NCBI RefSeq assembly: GCF_025153475.1
Contig: NZ_JANZXA010000002.1
Coordinates: forward strand, 62,001-126,000
Length of the DNA stretch: 64,000 nucleotides
Reading direction: 5' to 3'
Source of the DNA: Novosphingobium mangrovisedimenti
GTDB lineage: Bacteria > Pseudomonadota > Alphaproteobacteria > Sphingomonadales > Sphingomonadaceae
Numbering within the stretch: the stretch's first letter is position 1; each line of letters begins with the position of its first letter. A program made the position numbers and the translations under genes. A model generated the notes under the pieces. The model ran no database searches and was not told where the DNA came from. It saw only the letters and a list, made by a program, of their open reading frames with translations. This document shows, in pieces, positions 1 to 8,608 of the stretch.

Positions 1-1345
1 CCATCGTTGCCGTGGCGCCGCGGCGGGAGGGATCGATCCAGGACTCATTGTCCGAGACGATCACCACGGTATCGACCGTGGCCCGCTCGCGGTTGAGCAA
101 GGCAAGCGGGGCCGACACATTAGTCCCGCCACCACCGACCGAAGCGAGCTTCGCGGCATTGACCGCCACGCGCGCCTTCGGATCAAGCTTCAGCTTCACC
201 ACATCGCATTCGAACGGTAGCACCCGGGCGCTGCGATTGGTGCGCAGTACTGCCGCCGCAACCAGCGCCGCGACATCGATGCACCGCACCTTCGAGCTTG
301 CGCCCTTACGGTAGCCGGTGACAGGCGAACCCATCGAGCCAGACACGTCCGGGCAGACGACCACATGGCCTTCGAGCACCGGAACCCTCGCAAGTGAAGC
401 CTCCAGCGCATCTTCCAGCGCGGCCTGCACCTTGAGCGGCACACCGTCCCCCACCTGTCCCATGGCAACCATGAGCTGATAGGGCATGACGCGCGCCCGG
501 GCCAAAGCCTCGCCATCGGCCAGCCGGGCTGTCACCGCCTCAGTGACCCCCGCGACGTCGAACGCGCCTTGGCGCGCCAGCGTGTTGAGGTTCATCCGCA
601 GCGCCTGCCAACCCATCCGGGTCAGGGCAATCTCACCCCACTGCTCTGCCGAGAGCGGGAACGCGGTCAACCATTCGAACGGCACCGGCGGCAAGGGCAG
701 CGCGGTGTCGCGCTTCCACGCCTCGAACGCAGCGATTTCCGCCGGCAGCGCTGCAACGTCATAGGGCTTGCCGATCAGCCAGCCATAGAACGAGCGTCGC
801 TCATCCGACGCAGGCGTCGGGTGAACCATCCTGACGACATCCGCCAGGCTCGGATCGTTGCCGGTCGCGGCTTGCATCAGACGCGTCATGGAGGCCTGCT
901 CCAGCCACTCCTTCACCAACCGCTTCGGCCGCGAGCCGAGCGAAGCCCGCCCGGTCTGGCCCGAACGCATGATCTGCACGAACGAGCGCAGCATGCGGCC
1001 GTTATCGATGACGCGCTTGAACACGCGCACCGACAAGTCGGGATCCGACATCGTCAGCACCGCCGTCAACAGCGCAGGCATATCCTTCATCGCGCCCGAC
1101 TGGCGGGCATAGACCGCCGCCTTGGCGACAAATTCGGCATCGACCGCCCAGGCAGTCTCCAGCACGTCGGCCAGCTGCGTTTCGGCATTCGCATAGAAGC
1201 CGTCACCCAGCGCGCCGGTTGCAGCCAGCTGAGCCAGCTTCGCTTCGGGGCCGTAGGCATAGGCCACACCGCCCGCTTCGTTCACGGCATCGGCGCGCGG
1301 CAGAAACCGCGATGCGGTGCCGGCAAAAAGGCGCTTCAAAGCCAT
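1..1345 (-). CDS. rsr: TROVE/vWA RNA-binding protein (Ro60/Rsr homologue), 3' end outside window
   Basis: About 448 codons are visible, running off the left edge; the family is usually near 520-540 residues, so roughly the last sixth is missing. Translation from the ATG at 1345 begins MALKRLFAGT and is preceded by GAAGGA about 9 nt upstream. The N-terminal two thirds read as the TROVE ring of HEAT-like helices (for example the segment around ARQSGAMKDMPALLTAV). The C-terminal part is a von Willebrand A domain with an intact MIDAS: DVSGSMG, a Thr in GGGGTNVSAP, and an Asp in VSDNESW. Ro60 proteins bind misfolded RNAs and Y RNAs and cooperate with PNPase or the RtcBA repair enzymes. Divergence from rtcR and the sigma-54 promoter at 1452-1470 argue that this is the first gene of an RNA-repair operon. 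The usual partners rtcB and rtcA would be left of the window and were not seen. Confidence 0.9.
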   Translation of the reverse strand, partial: MALKRLFAGTASRFLPRADAVNEAGGVAYAYGPEAKLAQLAATGALGDGFYANAETQLADVLETAWAVDAEFVAKAAVYARQSGAMKDMPALLTAVLTMSDPDLSVRVFKRVIDNGRMLRSFVQIMRSGQTGRASLGSRPKRLVKEWLEQASMTRLMQAATGNDPSLADVVRMVHPTPASDERRSFYGWLIGKPYDVAALPAEIAAFEAWKRDTALPLPPVPFEWLTAFPLSAEQWGEIALTRMGWQALRMNLNTLARQGAFDVAGVTEAVTARLADGEALARARVMPYQLMVAMGQVGDGVPLKVQAALEDALEASLARVPVLEGHVVVCPDVSGSMGSPVTGYRKGASSKVRCIDVAALVAAAVLRTNRSARVLPFECDVVKLKLDPKARVAVNAAKLASVGGGGTNVSAPLALLNRERATVDTVVIVSDNESWIDPSRRGATATM

Positions 1346-1451
1346 GGCATAAAATCCTTCGTCTCGGGGCTGGAGGCGGCCAGCCCATTCCGGCCGCCCC
1401 GCTTTCCCGTTTCCTCGCACCGGGCTGTTCGACCGGCCCGGCACGAAGGAT

Positions 1452-1470
1452 ATTGCAGAAGGCGTGCCAA
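1452..1470 (-). promoter_or_regulatory. sigma-54 (-24/-12) promoter of rsr
   Basis: Read on the minus strand the site is TTGGCACGCCTTCTGCAAT. It matches the consensus YTGGCACG-N4-TTGCW except for C in place of the first T of the -12 box, and has the required GG and GC dinucleotides 10 nt apart. Transcription would start near 1443 and leave a leader of about 100 nt before the rsr start codon. The activator gene rtcR lies directly divergent, as in enterobacterial rtc/rsr operons. The 140 bp between this site and rtcR is where an RtcR enhancer site would be expected; a near-palindromic TTTCCGCGAAA occurs there at about 1530, but I cannot assign it. Confidence 0.82.
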
Positions 1471-1613
1471 ATGGGCGGAACCGTCAGAAAATTCTGCAAA
1501 ACCGGCGTATTTCCGCGAAATTCCGGCAGGCAGATCAAGATGGATCGCTCAATGCCATCGCAGGATTCTTATCTGACTTTATCCAAAAATATAAATATGT
1601 ATAAGATCATCGC

Positions 1614-3212
1614 ATGAAGCCCACCACCGTCATAGGCTTTCTCGGCTCCACGCTGGACGCATCGAAGTTCGGCCCTTCGCGCTGGATGAAATGGCGGCCC
1701 TCGGTCGCGCTCGCCATGCACGAGGACTTGCGCGTCGACCGCTTCGTGATGATCCATGGTAATGCGCACCGGCGTCTGGCCGAATATGTGTGCGAGGATA
1801 TCGCCTCGGTTTCGCCCGAAACGCATGTCGAGCGCCACGTGATCGACTTCGACGATGCCTGGGACTTCGAAGAAGTCTACGGCAAGCTACTGGATTTCGC
1901 GCGCACGCTCGATCTCGATCCCGAAACCGAGGACCTGCTGGTCCACATCACCACCGGCACCCACGTCGCGCAGATCTGTCTGTTCCTCCTGACAGAGGCG
2001 AACTATCTGCCGGGCCGCCTGCTCCAGACCCAGCCCGGCAAGCGCGCAGACGGAACCGCGCCGGGCACATGGAGCGTGATCGACCTCGATCTCTCGCGCT
2101 ACGATTCCATCGCCACGCGCTTCGCCGTGGCGAGCGCCGAGAGCACCTCGTTTCTCAAGTCCGGCATCGACACCCGCAACGCCGCGTTCAACGCGATGAT
2201 CGAGGAGATCGAACAAGTCGCCAGCCGCACCCGCGCGCCTATCCTGCTGATGGGGCCGACCGGGGCAGGCAAAAGCCAGCTCGCCCGCCGCATTTTCGAG
2301 CTGAAGAAGTTGAAGCGGCAAGTCTCCGGCCAGTTCGTCGAAGTCAACTGCGCAACCTTGCGCGGAGACAGCGCCATGTCTGCCTTGTTCGGCCACAGGA
2401 AAGGCGCTTTCACCGGCGCAGCAGCAGACCGGCCCGGCCTGCTCCGCACCGCTGACGGAGGTATGCTGTTTCTCGACGAGATCGGCGAACTCAGCCTCGA
2501 CGAACAGGCCATGATCCTGCGCGCCATCGAGGACAAGCGTTTCTTGCCGGTCGGCGCAGATCGCGAAACCGAAAGCGATTTTCAGCTGATTGCCGGCACC
2601 AACCGCGATCTCGGCGCCTGCGTGGCGCAAGGCACCTTCCGCGAAGACCTTTACGCCCGCTTGAACTTATGGACCTTTTCGCTGCCCAGCCTCGCCGAGC
2701 GCCGCGAGGACATCGCCCCCAATCTCGACTACGAGCTGGACCGCCACGCTGAACGCGAGGGCGAGCGGGTGACGTTCAATAAGGAAGCCCGCGAACGCTA
2801 CCTGGCCTACGCCGTCTCTCCCGAAGCCCGTTGGCCCGGCAACTTCCGCGACCTTGCCGCCAGCATCACCCGCATGGCGACATTTTCACCAAAGGGGCGG
2901 ATCGATGTCGATGTCGTGTCCACGGAGATTACGCGTTTGAAGCGGCCTTCGGCAGTCGCTGAGCCGAACGGCGACGGACTGGAATTTCTTCTGGGCGCCA
3001 ATACCTTGTCGCAGGTCGATCCGTTCGACCGCGTTCAATTGGGTTTTGTCGTCGAAACGTGCCGAAACAGCTACTCGCTGTCCGATGCGGGCCGAAAGCT
3101 GTTTTCCGCGTCACGAGAAAGGCGCGCAAGCACCAATGACGCCGACAGATTACGGAAATACCTCGCTCGGTTTGACCTGACCTGGGATGTAATTGTGCAA
3201 CGGGATAACTGA
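1614..3212 (+). CDS. rtcR: RtcR, sigma-54-dependent activator of the RNA-repair operon
   Basis: 532 residues, the normal size for RtcR. Residues 1 to about 180 form the RtcR sensory domain (starts MKPTTVIGFLGSTLD; HITTGTHVAQ near 111-120), a CARF-like fold thought to sense RNA fragments with cyclic phosphate ends. The AAA+ domain follows: Walker A GPTGAGKS at 214-221, the sigma-54 contact loop GAFTGA at 264-269, and Walker B LFLDEIGE at 285-292. A Fis-like helix-turn-helix is expected at the C-terminus. It is transcribed away from rsr, whose promoter carries the matching sigma-54 element. When activated it should open that promoter and induce rsr and the downstream repair genes. The start at 1614 is the only ATG near the conserved N-terminus. 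Confidence 0.93.
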   Translation: MKPTTVIGFLGSTLDASKFGPSRWMKWRPSVALAMHEDLRVDRFVMIHGNAHRRLAEYVCEDIASVSPETHVERHVIDFDDAWDFEEVYGKLLDFARTLDLDPETEDLLVHITTGTHVAQICLFLLTEANYLPGRLLQTQPGKRADGTAPGTWSVIDLDLSRYDSIATRFAVASAESTSFLKSGIDTRNAAFNAMIEEIEQVASRTRAPILLMGPTGAGKSQLARRIFELKKLKRQVSGQFVEVNCATLRGDSAMSALFGHRKGAFTGAAADRPGLLRTADGGMLFLDEIGELSLDEQAMILRAIEDKRFLPVGADRETESDFQLIAGTNRDLGACVAQGTFREDLYARLNLWTFSLPSLAERREDIAPNLDYELDRHAEREGERVTFNKEARERYLAYAVSPEARWPGNFRDLAASITRMATFSPKGRIDVDVVSTEITRLKRPSAVAEPNGDGLEFLLGANTLSQVDPFDRVQLGFVVETCRNSYSLSDAGRKLFSASRERRASTNDADRLRKYLARFDLTWDVIVQRDN

Positions 3213-3428
3213 AGCGTCAGGTTGGGTTCCAATCTCAGCAACAAGGCCCTTGCTCATCCGCAACGTATCGGCATCATTGCGCAGAAAGTCCGGCAGGTCG
3301 GCGCTTCAAAGCTCTCTTTCGATTTGAGGAGAGGAACTACAGCTTTGCCGAACAAACGCCGACCTAGCCGCTTTTGGTCTTTGAAAAAAATCAGCGGATA
3401 TCGCCTCTTACGCACGACAGCAGGATGA

Positions 3429-3452
3429 TTTGGCCGATCTTTTGGCCGATCC
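3429..3452. repeat. Two 12-bp tandem copies downstream of fic
   Basis: Two adjoining copies, TTTGGCCGATCT and TTTGGCCGATCC, lie just past the 3' end of the Fic gene. They have the same orientation as the single copy at 4715-4726 and the four copies at 4781-4828. The 213 bases between rtcR and this repeat hold no gene that I can support. Confidence 0.9.
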
Positions 3453-3476
3453 TGCCGCCATTTCCCGGTCGGCCCG

Positions 3477-4727
3477 CTAAACCATTGCATCAGGATACAG
3501 CTTCGGAAACAGCGCCTCCAAGGTATCACTGGGAAAGCGCAACGAGACAGGCCCTTTCTCGGTCGAAGATGCGAGCAGGCCCGCTTGGGTCAGGTCCTTG
3601 AGCACTCTGCGCGCACTTCGCTCCGGCATACCAGTAAGACGCGCCGCTTCGCCACGCTCGAACTCACCGCGCCGAAGTGCTTCAAGGAGTAGGTGAACGG
3701 CCTCTGGAGCGAACTTTTCGTGCCGGGCAACCAAGCGCTCGATACGCTTGGCGAGCGTTTCAAGATCGAACAGCTGCGTCATGAATTCGAGTTGGTCGAG
3801 GGCAACCTTGAGGAACCATGTTGCGAATACGCTGAGTCCCTTGAGCGACAGGTTGCCCCTTCCGTCACGGTCACGCTGTCGCTGCTCATCGGCCCACGCC
3901 ATGTGCTGCCTGTATTCCAACCGGCCCTCGGGACCGTCCGATAACCCACGCGCAAGCCCGCGCGATATCGACCAGAGCCCATGCGCTCCGATCCCGGCTT
4001 TGTGCGCCATTGCATGGCTCATCAAACGACTGACCCGCCCGTTGCCATCCGGAAACGGGTGAATGTAGTTGAAGCGATGATGCGCCGTCGCCATGGCGAG
4101 AATGCGCTTACCCTTCCCGGGGCCGACAGCCAACAACAGGTTGTCCGTGGGTTCAAAGGCAAATCGCCGGTAGAAATAGTTCATGAAATCGGGAACGCGG
4201 TCACTCGGCGGCGGAAGATGGCGGCCTATCTCGACGTCCTGTTCTTCGCCCTTGCGCCATTCGCCGGGGACCATTTCAAAGGATCGGCCCCGGCCCGTGA
4301 TAGCCAACATCTCCTTCGTCGCCCCCTCGTAGAAATCATGGTGGAGTTGCCGTAGGAAATCGGGAGCCGCCGGGTCGGGCAGGCGCCCTTCGGAAGCCAA
4401 CGCATCGATCCGCGCCTGAAGGCGAACATGGGCGACCGCCTCGATGAGGAGATCGCGCTTCTCATCTTCCTCATCGATCCGTGCCAGGGCACGTTCGATA
4501 TCGCGCGGCCGCGTATTGTGGCCCTCGATGAGGTTGCTGTAGTAGGTGTTCATGATGCGTACGAAGCCGGCGAGATTTTCCGCCGTCCGCGGATGCAGCT
4601 TTTGCCCCAGCGCCTCACCCTTTGCAGCCACCTCGGCGATAAGGTCGGGAAGGTCGCCGTCGGGTGCGTCTATACGCGCGGGCTCTATCATGTCAGGCGC
4701 TTCTGAACTCATGTTTTGGCCGATCAT
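3477..4727 (-). CDS. Fic family AMP-transferase, class II, with C-terminal winged-helix domain
   Basis: 416 residues. Fic enzymes usually transfer AMP from ATP to a hydroxyl side chain of a target protein. The core motif HPFPDGNGR is at 223-231, with the catalytic His and the phosphate-binding GNGR intact. An N-terminal inhibitory motif of the (S/T)xxxE(G/N) type, SNLIEG, is at 64-69, which makes this an auto-inhibited class II protein. After the Fic domain a helix-turn-helix segment (LTGMPERSARRVLKDL) suggests DNA binding. The ATG at 4727 sits inside one copy of a 12-bp repeat; an alternative ATG is at 4712. Neither has a clear Shine-Dalgarno. No toxin-antitoxin partner gene is visible beside it. 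The target is unknown. Repeats on both sides point to autoregulation or to a past insertion. Confidence 0.9.
   Translation of the reverse strand: MIGQNMSSEAPDMIEPARIDAPDGDLPDLIAEVAAKGEALGQKLHPRTAENLAGFVRIMNTYYSNLIEGHNTRPRDIERALARIDEEDEKRDLLIEAVAHVRLQARIDALASEGRLPDPAAPDFLRQLHHDFYEGATKEMLAITGRGRSFEMVPGEWRKGEEQDVEIGRHLPPPSDRVPDFMNYFYRRFAFEPTDNLLLAVGPGKGKRILAMATAHHRFNYIHPFPDGNGRVSRLMSHAMAHKAGIGAHGLWSISRGLARGLSDGPEGRLEYRQHMAWADEQRQRDRDGRGNLSLKGLSVFATWFLKVALDQLEFMTQLFDLETLAKRIERLVARHEKFAPEAVHLLLEALRRGEFERGEAARLTGMPERSARRVLKDLTQAGLLASSTEKGPVSLRFPSDTLEALFPKLYPDAMV
4715..4726. repeat. Single 12-bp repeat copy overlapping the fic start codon
   Basis: TTTGGCCGATCA, one mismatch from the array unit. On the coding strand it covers the codons after the first ATG of fic, so protein bound here would block initiation, or transcription if the promoter is close by. 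It lies 54 bp from the four-copy array. Confidence 0.85.
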
Positions 4728-4780
4728 CTGTGATGGAATAATCGTAGAATATCGTATGTTTTTCTCAACATCTAACTAAA

Positions 4781-4828
4781 TTTGGCCGATCCTTTGGCCG
4801 ATCCTTTGGCCGATCCTTTGGCCGATCC
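4781..4828. repeat. Four perfect tandem copies of TTTGGCCGATCC upstream of fic
   Basis: Exactly 48 bp made of four identical 12-bp units at 4781, 4793, 4805 and 4817. The array is in the upstream region of the leftward fic gene, 54 bp from its first ATG. Each unit contains the palindromic core GGCC and a GATC. There are no spacers, so it is not a CRISPR array. The 12-bp period would place a bound protein on nearly the same face of the helix in neighbouring units. Confidence 0.95.
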
Positions 4829-5375
4829 TTGTGGACGGCAGCGATACGACACCCCCTGCCGATGGCAGACAGCGACACGCTTGATGGCGAGATTCTCTGT
4901 GCTCCTGCGGAAGACAGACCAATCTTCTCGTTCATGGTGCAGGCTGTATTCACCGCATGCCTTGCGGCAATTGATCCCGCTAATCGCCGCACACCATCAC
5001 TTCAAGCTGTTGCCAAGGCACCACCACTATAAGTCGAATCACCCGTCGGAAATGCATTTCTGCGGCCTAAAGGGACTCGAACTTGGGCCCAAAAATTTGC
5101 CAGGGTATCGGCGTGGGTATCACTCAAGAATCACAAATAATTATATAGCAAATTCAATTCACTAGATGACACTTTCGAGTGTTCTTCTGACACCATTCCC
5201 CACGATCACAGTCGCGCAAGTGAGGCAAAAACTGCCTCCGGCGCGTCTTCATGCGTTCCTTCGCAGGAACATTTGACGCGACTCGTACACGTGAGCTGTC
5301 ACAAACGGAGCCGGCGTCATTTTTTCGCGCCGAGCGTGCCGATTTGATTCAGAACAAAGACAGATAGCCAGAGTT
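4829..5375. other. Intergenic region without a supportable gene
   Basis: No convincing reading frame. The stretch is less GC-rich near 5130-5165 than the neighbouring core genes. Minus-strand GTTCGAGTCCC (5072-5082) resembles a tRNA T-loop, but no paired T-stem or acceptor stem surrounds it. GGGTATC occurs twice, in GGGTATCGGCGTGGGTATC, just beyond. The hairpins GAGGCA/TGCCTC (5222-5238) and GTTCCT-TCGC-AGGAAC (5255-5270) have no T-run. It could be scar tissue of an integrated element at the border between the accessory block and feoAB. Confidence 0.4.
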
Positions 5376-5394
5376 ATTGCGAACCAGTTGCAAT
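5376..5394 (+). promoter_or_regulatory. Candidate Fur-type box upstream of feoA
   Basis: ATTGCGAACCAGTTGCAAT is a 19-bp imperfect palindrome: the outer ATTGC/GCAAT arms are perfect and the centre is partly paired. The size and TTGC/GCAA ends fit alphaproteobacterial Fur or related iron boxes, and feoAB is a standard Fur target. It lies about 30 bp before the feoA start. Confidence 0.5.
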
Positions 5395-5423
5395 TGACGA
5401 CGTAATCTGGCAGCGCAGCCTTC

Positions 5424-5678
5424 ATGACTCTTGACTCGCTTCCCATCGGCCGGACCGCGCGCATCGTCGCGGTCGAATGGTCGGCACTGGTCCAGGAAGA
5501 AGCCCGCCGTTTGCGCGCGCTGGGGCTGGAGGAAGGCGCGCGCGTTGCGGTTGCCCATCGCGGGATACTGGGCGGTGCAGACCCTATCGCGATCACCGTT
5601 GGCCGCATGACTGTCGCGGTACGCCGGGCTCATGCAGCGGCGATGCAGGTCGAAATACTGGAAGAGGTGAACGCGTGA
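5424..5678 (+). CDS. feoA: FeoA, ferrous iron transport accessory protein
   Basis: 84 residues forming one SH3-like FeoA domain (SLPIGRTARIVAVEW at the start, GADPIAITVGRMTVAVRR near the end). FeoA is a small cytoplasmic partner of the Fe(II) transporter FeoB and is thought to modulate its GTPase. The stop codon overlaps the GTG start of feoB (GTGA), so the two are translationally coupled. The Shine-Dalgarno is weak. Confidence 0.9.
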   Translation: MTLDSLPIGRTARIVAVEWSALVQEEARRLRALGLEEGARVAVAHRGILGGADPIAITVGRMTVAVRRAHAAAMQVEILEEVNA

Positions 5679-7519
5679 GCCGTCCGCGCAAGGTCGCTCT
5701 CGTCGGCAATCCCAATGCGGGCAAGAGCGCGCTGTTCAACGCGCTGACCGGCGCACGCCAGAAGATCGCGAACTATCCGGGAGTCACGGTCGAGCGCAAG
5801 TCGGGCCGGGTCGTGCTCCCTACCGGCGAGCCCGTCGAGATGACCGACCTGCCCGGCGCCTACGGCCTCGATCCGACCAGTCCCGACGAGGAAGTGACGT
5901 CCAAGGTCATCCAAGGTGCCTTTCCCGGCGAGGCCGCACCCGACGTGCTCGTGGTGGTACTCGACGCCTCGAACCTCGAGCAGCACCTCGTCTTCGCTCA
6001 GGAGATCCTGGCGCTGGGCAAGCCCACCGTCGTGGCGCTCAACATGGTCGACCTTGCCGAACGCGACGGGCTGGTGCTCGATCCGGCCGTGCTGGAGGAA
6101 GAACTGGGCGTGCGCGTCATTCCCACCGTCGCGGTGCGCCGACGCGGCCTTGCCGAACTGGGCGAGGCGATCGCGTCGGCCGAAATGCGCCACCCCGGCC
6201 CCGGCATTACCGCGCTGTCGCAGACCGAACGCCGGGTTGCCGCCCATGCCATGGCCGACGCGACGATCCTCTCCGAATCGAAGCGTCACCGCCTGCACGC
6301 ACGGCTCGACCGCGTGCTGCTCAACCCCTGGGCCGGGCCGGTCATTCTGCTGGCGCTGCTGTTCGTGGTGTTCCAGGCCGTTTTCGCCTGGGCCACTCCC
6401 TTTGCCGACGCGCTCGATGCAGCGGTTGGCTGGCTTCACGACGTCGTGAAGGCCGTCTTGCCGGCCGGATTGCTGCGCGATCTCATCACCGATGGCGTGA
6501 TCTCGGGCGTCGGTTCGGTTGTGGTGTTCCTGCCGCAGATCGTCATCCTCTTCGCGTTCATCCTCGCTATGGAGGCATCGGGCTACATGGCGCGCGCCGC
6601 CTTCCTGATGGACCGGCTGATGGCGCGTGTCGGCCTGTCGGGGCGCAGCTTCATTCCGCTGCTCTCCAGCTTTGCCTGCGCGATTCCGGGCATCATGGCG
6701 ACGCGCTCGATCACCGACCCCAAGGACCGGCTGACGACGATCCTGATCGCGCCGATGATGACCTGTTCGGCGCGCCTTCCCGTCTACGCCGTGATCATCG
6801 CCGCCTTCATCCCGAACCGCAATGTGGGCGGCGGCGTGGGGCTGCAGGGCCTGGTCCTTTTCGCGCTCTACGTGGCCGGCGTCATGGGGGCGATGCTCGT
6901 CGCGCTGGTGCTGCGCCGGTCGGTCACCAAGGGCGCGGCATCCGGCTTCATCATGGAGCTTCCCAAGTACCAGCTGCCGCGCATCGGCGACCTGCTGCTG
7001 GGCCTGTGGCAGCGCGCCTGGATCTTCCTGCGGCGCGCGGGCACGATCATCTTCACGGTGACCGTGGTGCTCTGGCTCCTGCTCAACTTCCCGCAGGCCC
7101 GCCCCGGCGAGAGTCAGGTCGATGCCTCGATCGCGGGCAAGGTCGCCAATGGCCTTGCCGTCGTCGTCGAGCCGATCGGTTTCAACCGCGACATGGCGCT
7201 CGCGCTGATCCCGGCCATGGCCGCGCGCGAGGTTGCCGTCAGCTCGCTCGCAACGACCTACGCGGTCGATGCGGGAGACGACGAGGACCAGCAGGCTGCG
7301 CAGCTCGGCGACCAGCTCAAGAGCCGCTGGACCCTGCCGATGGCACTGGCCTTCCTTGCGTGGTTCGTCTTCGCGCCGCAGTGCATGTCGACCATCGCCG
7401 TGACCCGGCGCGAGACCAATGGCTGGAAATGGCCAGCCTTCATGCTCGCCTACCTGTTCGGGCTGGCGTATCTGGCGGCGGGCCTGACGTACTGGATCGC
7501 GGTGGCGGCGGGGCTTTAG
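5675..7519 (+). CDS. feoB: FeoB, ferrous iron transporter
   Basis: 614 residues from a GTG start chosen because it overlaps the feoA stop and places the G-domain directly at the N-terminus (VSRPRKVALV, then GNPNAGKS at 11-18). Further G motifs are visible: DLPGAYGL (G3) and NMVD (G4). After the GDI-like spacer come the Gate and core membrane segments, for example a run starting GPVILLALLFVVF and conserved SFACAIPGIMATR. The protein lies in the inner membrane and imports Fe(II), with nucleotide hydrolysis in the G-domain. It is shorter than the roughly 770-residue E. coli protein and lacks a long C-terminal extension. No feoC was seen. Confidence 0.95.
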   Translation: MSRPRKVALVGNPNAGKSALFNALTGARQKIANYPGVTVERKSGRVVLPTGEPVEMTDLPGAYGLDPTSPDEEVTSKVIQGAFPGEAAPDVLVVVLDASNLEQHLVFAQEILALGKPTVVALNMVDLAERDGLVLDPAVLEEELGVRVIPTVAVRRRGLAELGEAIASAEMRHPGPGITALSQTERRVAAHAMADATILSESKRHRLHARLDRVLLNPWAGPVILLALLFVVFQAVFAWATPFADALDAAVGWLHDVVKAVLPAGLLRDLITDGVISGVGSVVVFLPQIVILFAFILAMEASGYMARAAFLMDRLMARVGLSGRSFIPLLSSFACAIPGIMATRSITDPKDRLTTILIAPMMTCSARLPVYAVIIAAFIPNRNVGGGVGLQGLVLFALYVAGVMGAMLVALVLRRSVTKGAASGFIMELPKYQLPRIGDLLLGLWQRAWIFLRRAGTIIFTVTVVLWLLLNFPQARPGESQVDASIAGKVANGLAVVVEPIGFNRDMALALIPAMAAREVAVSSLATTYAVDAGDDEDQQAAQLGDQLKSRWTLPMALAFLAWFVFAPQCMSTIAVTRRETNGWKWPAFMLAYLFGLAYLAAGLTYWIAVAAGL

Positions 7520-7632
7520 AGGCGTTCGCACGGCAGGTTGCGGCGTCAGCTGTTCCTGATTCTCGCTTCAAAAGCCGCTGTTCCGGACACGCCGACATTG
7601 CAGAAATTGGGCAGCATGGTCATGATGCTTCC

Positions 7633-7815
7633 ATGAAGTTTGCTGAACGTATCCTCTATGCCTCCACTGGTGCGCACTTCGCCGCAGCTTTCGTCGGATT
7701 GGGCGTTGAATGGAGAGCCTTTTATTATGGCTCGTTCACTGCTGGTGCTCTCGCCGGAATTTGGCTGGCGGTGTCGTGGTTCTCGAGGCGTCGGTCGATG
7801 TCGAAGGGCAACTGA
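7633..7815 (+). CDS. Small putative membrane protein
   Basis: 60 residues starting [13 protein letters not shown], with a hydrophobic stretch ([16 protein letters not shown]) followed by basic residues. No Shine-Dalgarno is evident and I recognise no family. It is the only plausible gene in the roughly 475 bases between feoB and ssb, and may be spurious. Confidence 0.3.
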   Translation: MKFAERILYASTGAHFAAAFVGLGVEWRAFYYGSFTAGALAGIWLAVSWFSRRRSMSKGN

Positions 7816-7994
7816 CCCCGACTTTTCCGCCATCCAGCACACTACAATGTCTTCCTGAACACCGTCGCCCGCCAAGATCAGCTTTTGCACGGTACATTCC
7901 TGCCAAACGGGGAAAACAGCCCCATCAACGGTTGGCAGGAAGCCTCCTCGTTCGCTACCCCATCCGCCGAAGTTCAAAGGAAAGCGATTCCATC

Positions 7995-8555
7995 ATGGCA
8001 GGCAGCGTCAACAAGGTCATTCTCGTCGGCAACCTCGGGGCCGATCCCGAGGTCAAGTCGTTCCAGAACGGCGGGCGCATTGCCAACTTGCGCATTGCCA
8101 CGTCGGAAAGCTGGAAGGACCGCCAGACCGGCGAGCGCAAGGAGCGCACCGAGTGGCACAGCGTGGTGCTCCAGTCCGACGGGCTCGTCGGCGTTGCCGA
8201 ACGTTTCCTGCGCAAGGGCTCGAAGGTCTACATCGAAGGCCAGCTGCGCACCCGCAAATGGCAGGACCAGAACGGCAACGACCGCTACACCACCGAAATT
8301 TCTGTCGGCGGTATGGGCGGCGTGCTCACCATGCTCGATAGCGCACCGGGCGGCGGCGGTTCGCGCGGCGGCGGCGGTGGCAGTGGCGGCTGGAACGAAG
8401 GCGGTCGCTCGGGTGGCGGCGACAACAACTGGGGCCGCTCGGGCGGTTCCTCGAGCGGCGATGACTGGGGCCGGACCAGCAGCAGCGGCGGTTCCTCCGG
8501 CAGCTCGATGGGCGGCGGCTTCGGCGACGATCTGGACGACGATATTCCGTTCTGA
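7995..8555 (+). CDS. ssb: Single-stranded DNA-binding protein SSB
   Basis: 186 residues. The OB-fold occupies about 1-112 ([19 protein letters not shown] at the start; [10 protein letters not shown] and [13 protein letters not shown] within). A Gly/Ser-rich disordered linker follows, then the acidic tip DDDIPF that recruits replication and repair proteins. It coats single-stranded DNA in replication, recombination and repair. The start is the ATG that gives the canonical N-terminus; the reading frame stays open upstream but that part is not SSB-like. A strong bidirectional terminator follows. Confidence 0.96.
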   Translation: MAGSVNKVILVGNLGADPEVKSFQNGGRIANLRIATSESWKDRQTGERKERTEWHSVVLQSDGLVGVAERFLRKGSKVYIEGQLRTRKWQDQNGNDRYTTEISVGGMGGVLTMLDSAPGGGGSRGGGGGSGGWNEGGRSGGGDNNWGRSGGSSSGDDWGRTSSSGGSSGSSMGGGFGDDLDDDIPF

Positions 8556-8574
8556 TCGCGCCCACGCGCACATC

Positions 8575-8606
8575 AAAAAAAGGGGGGATGCCCTCCCCCC
8601 CTTGAT
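8575..8606. terminator. Bidirectional rho-independent terminator between ssb and coq9
   Basis: A-run, then a GGGGGG stem, a short loop (ATGCCCT) and CCCCCC, followed by TTGATCTTT. The flanking A and T runs let it serve ssb from the left and the leftward coq9 gene from the right. Confidence 0.85.
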
Positions 8607-8608
8607 CT

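Noticed and set aside
4781-4828. Tandem 12-bp repeats as a CRISPR array
   Set aside because: The units are directly adjoining with no spacers and there are no cas genes.
5072-5082. T-loop-like GTTCGAGTCCC on the minus strand as a tRNA
   Set aside because: The flanks do not form a T-stem, and no acceptor, D or anticodon arm is present.
5630-7531. 633-codon minus-strand frame across feoB
   Set aside because: Antisense shadow of feoB; His/Arg/Gln-rich low-complexity translation.
7710-7994. Upstream extension of ssb
   Set aside because: The frame is open but the translation is not SSB-like, and the canonical [13 protein letters not shown] start is clear.
7816-7994. SOS box upstream of ssb
   Set aside because: Only one isolated GTTC is seen without a correctly spaced partner.
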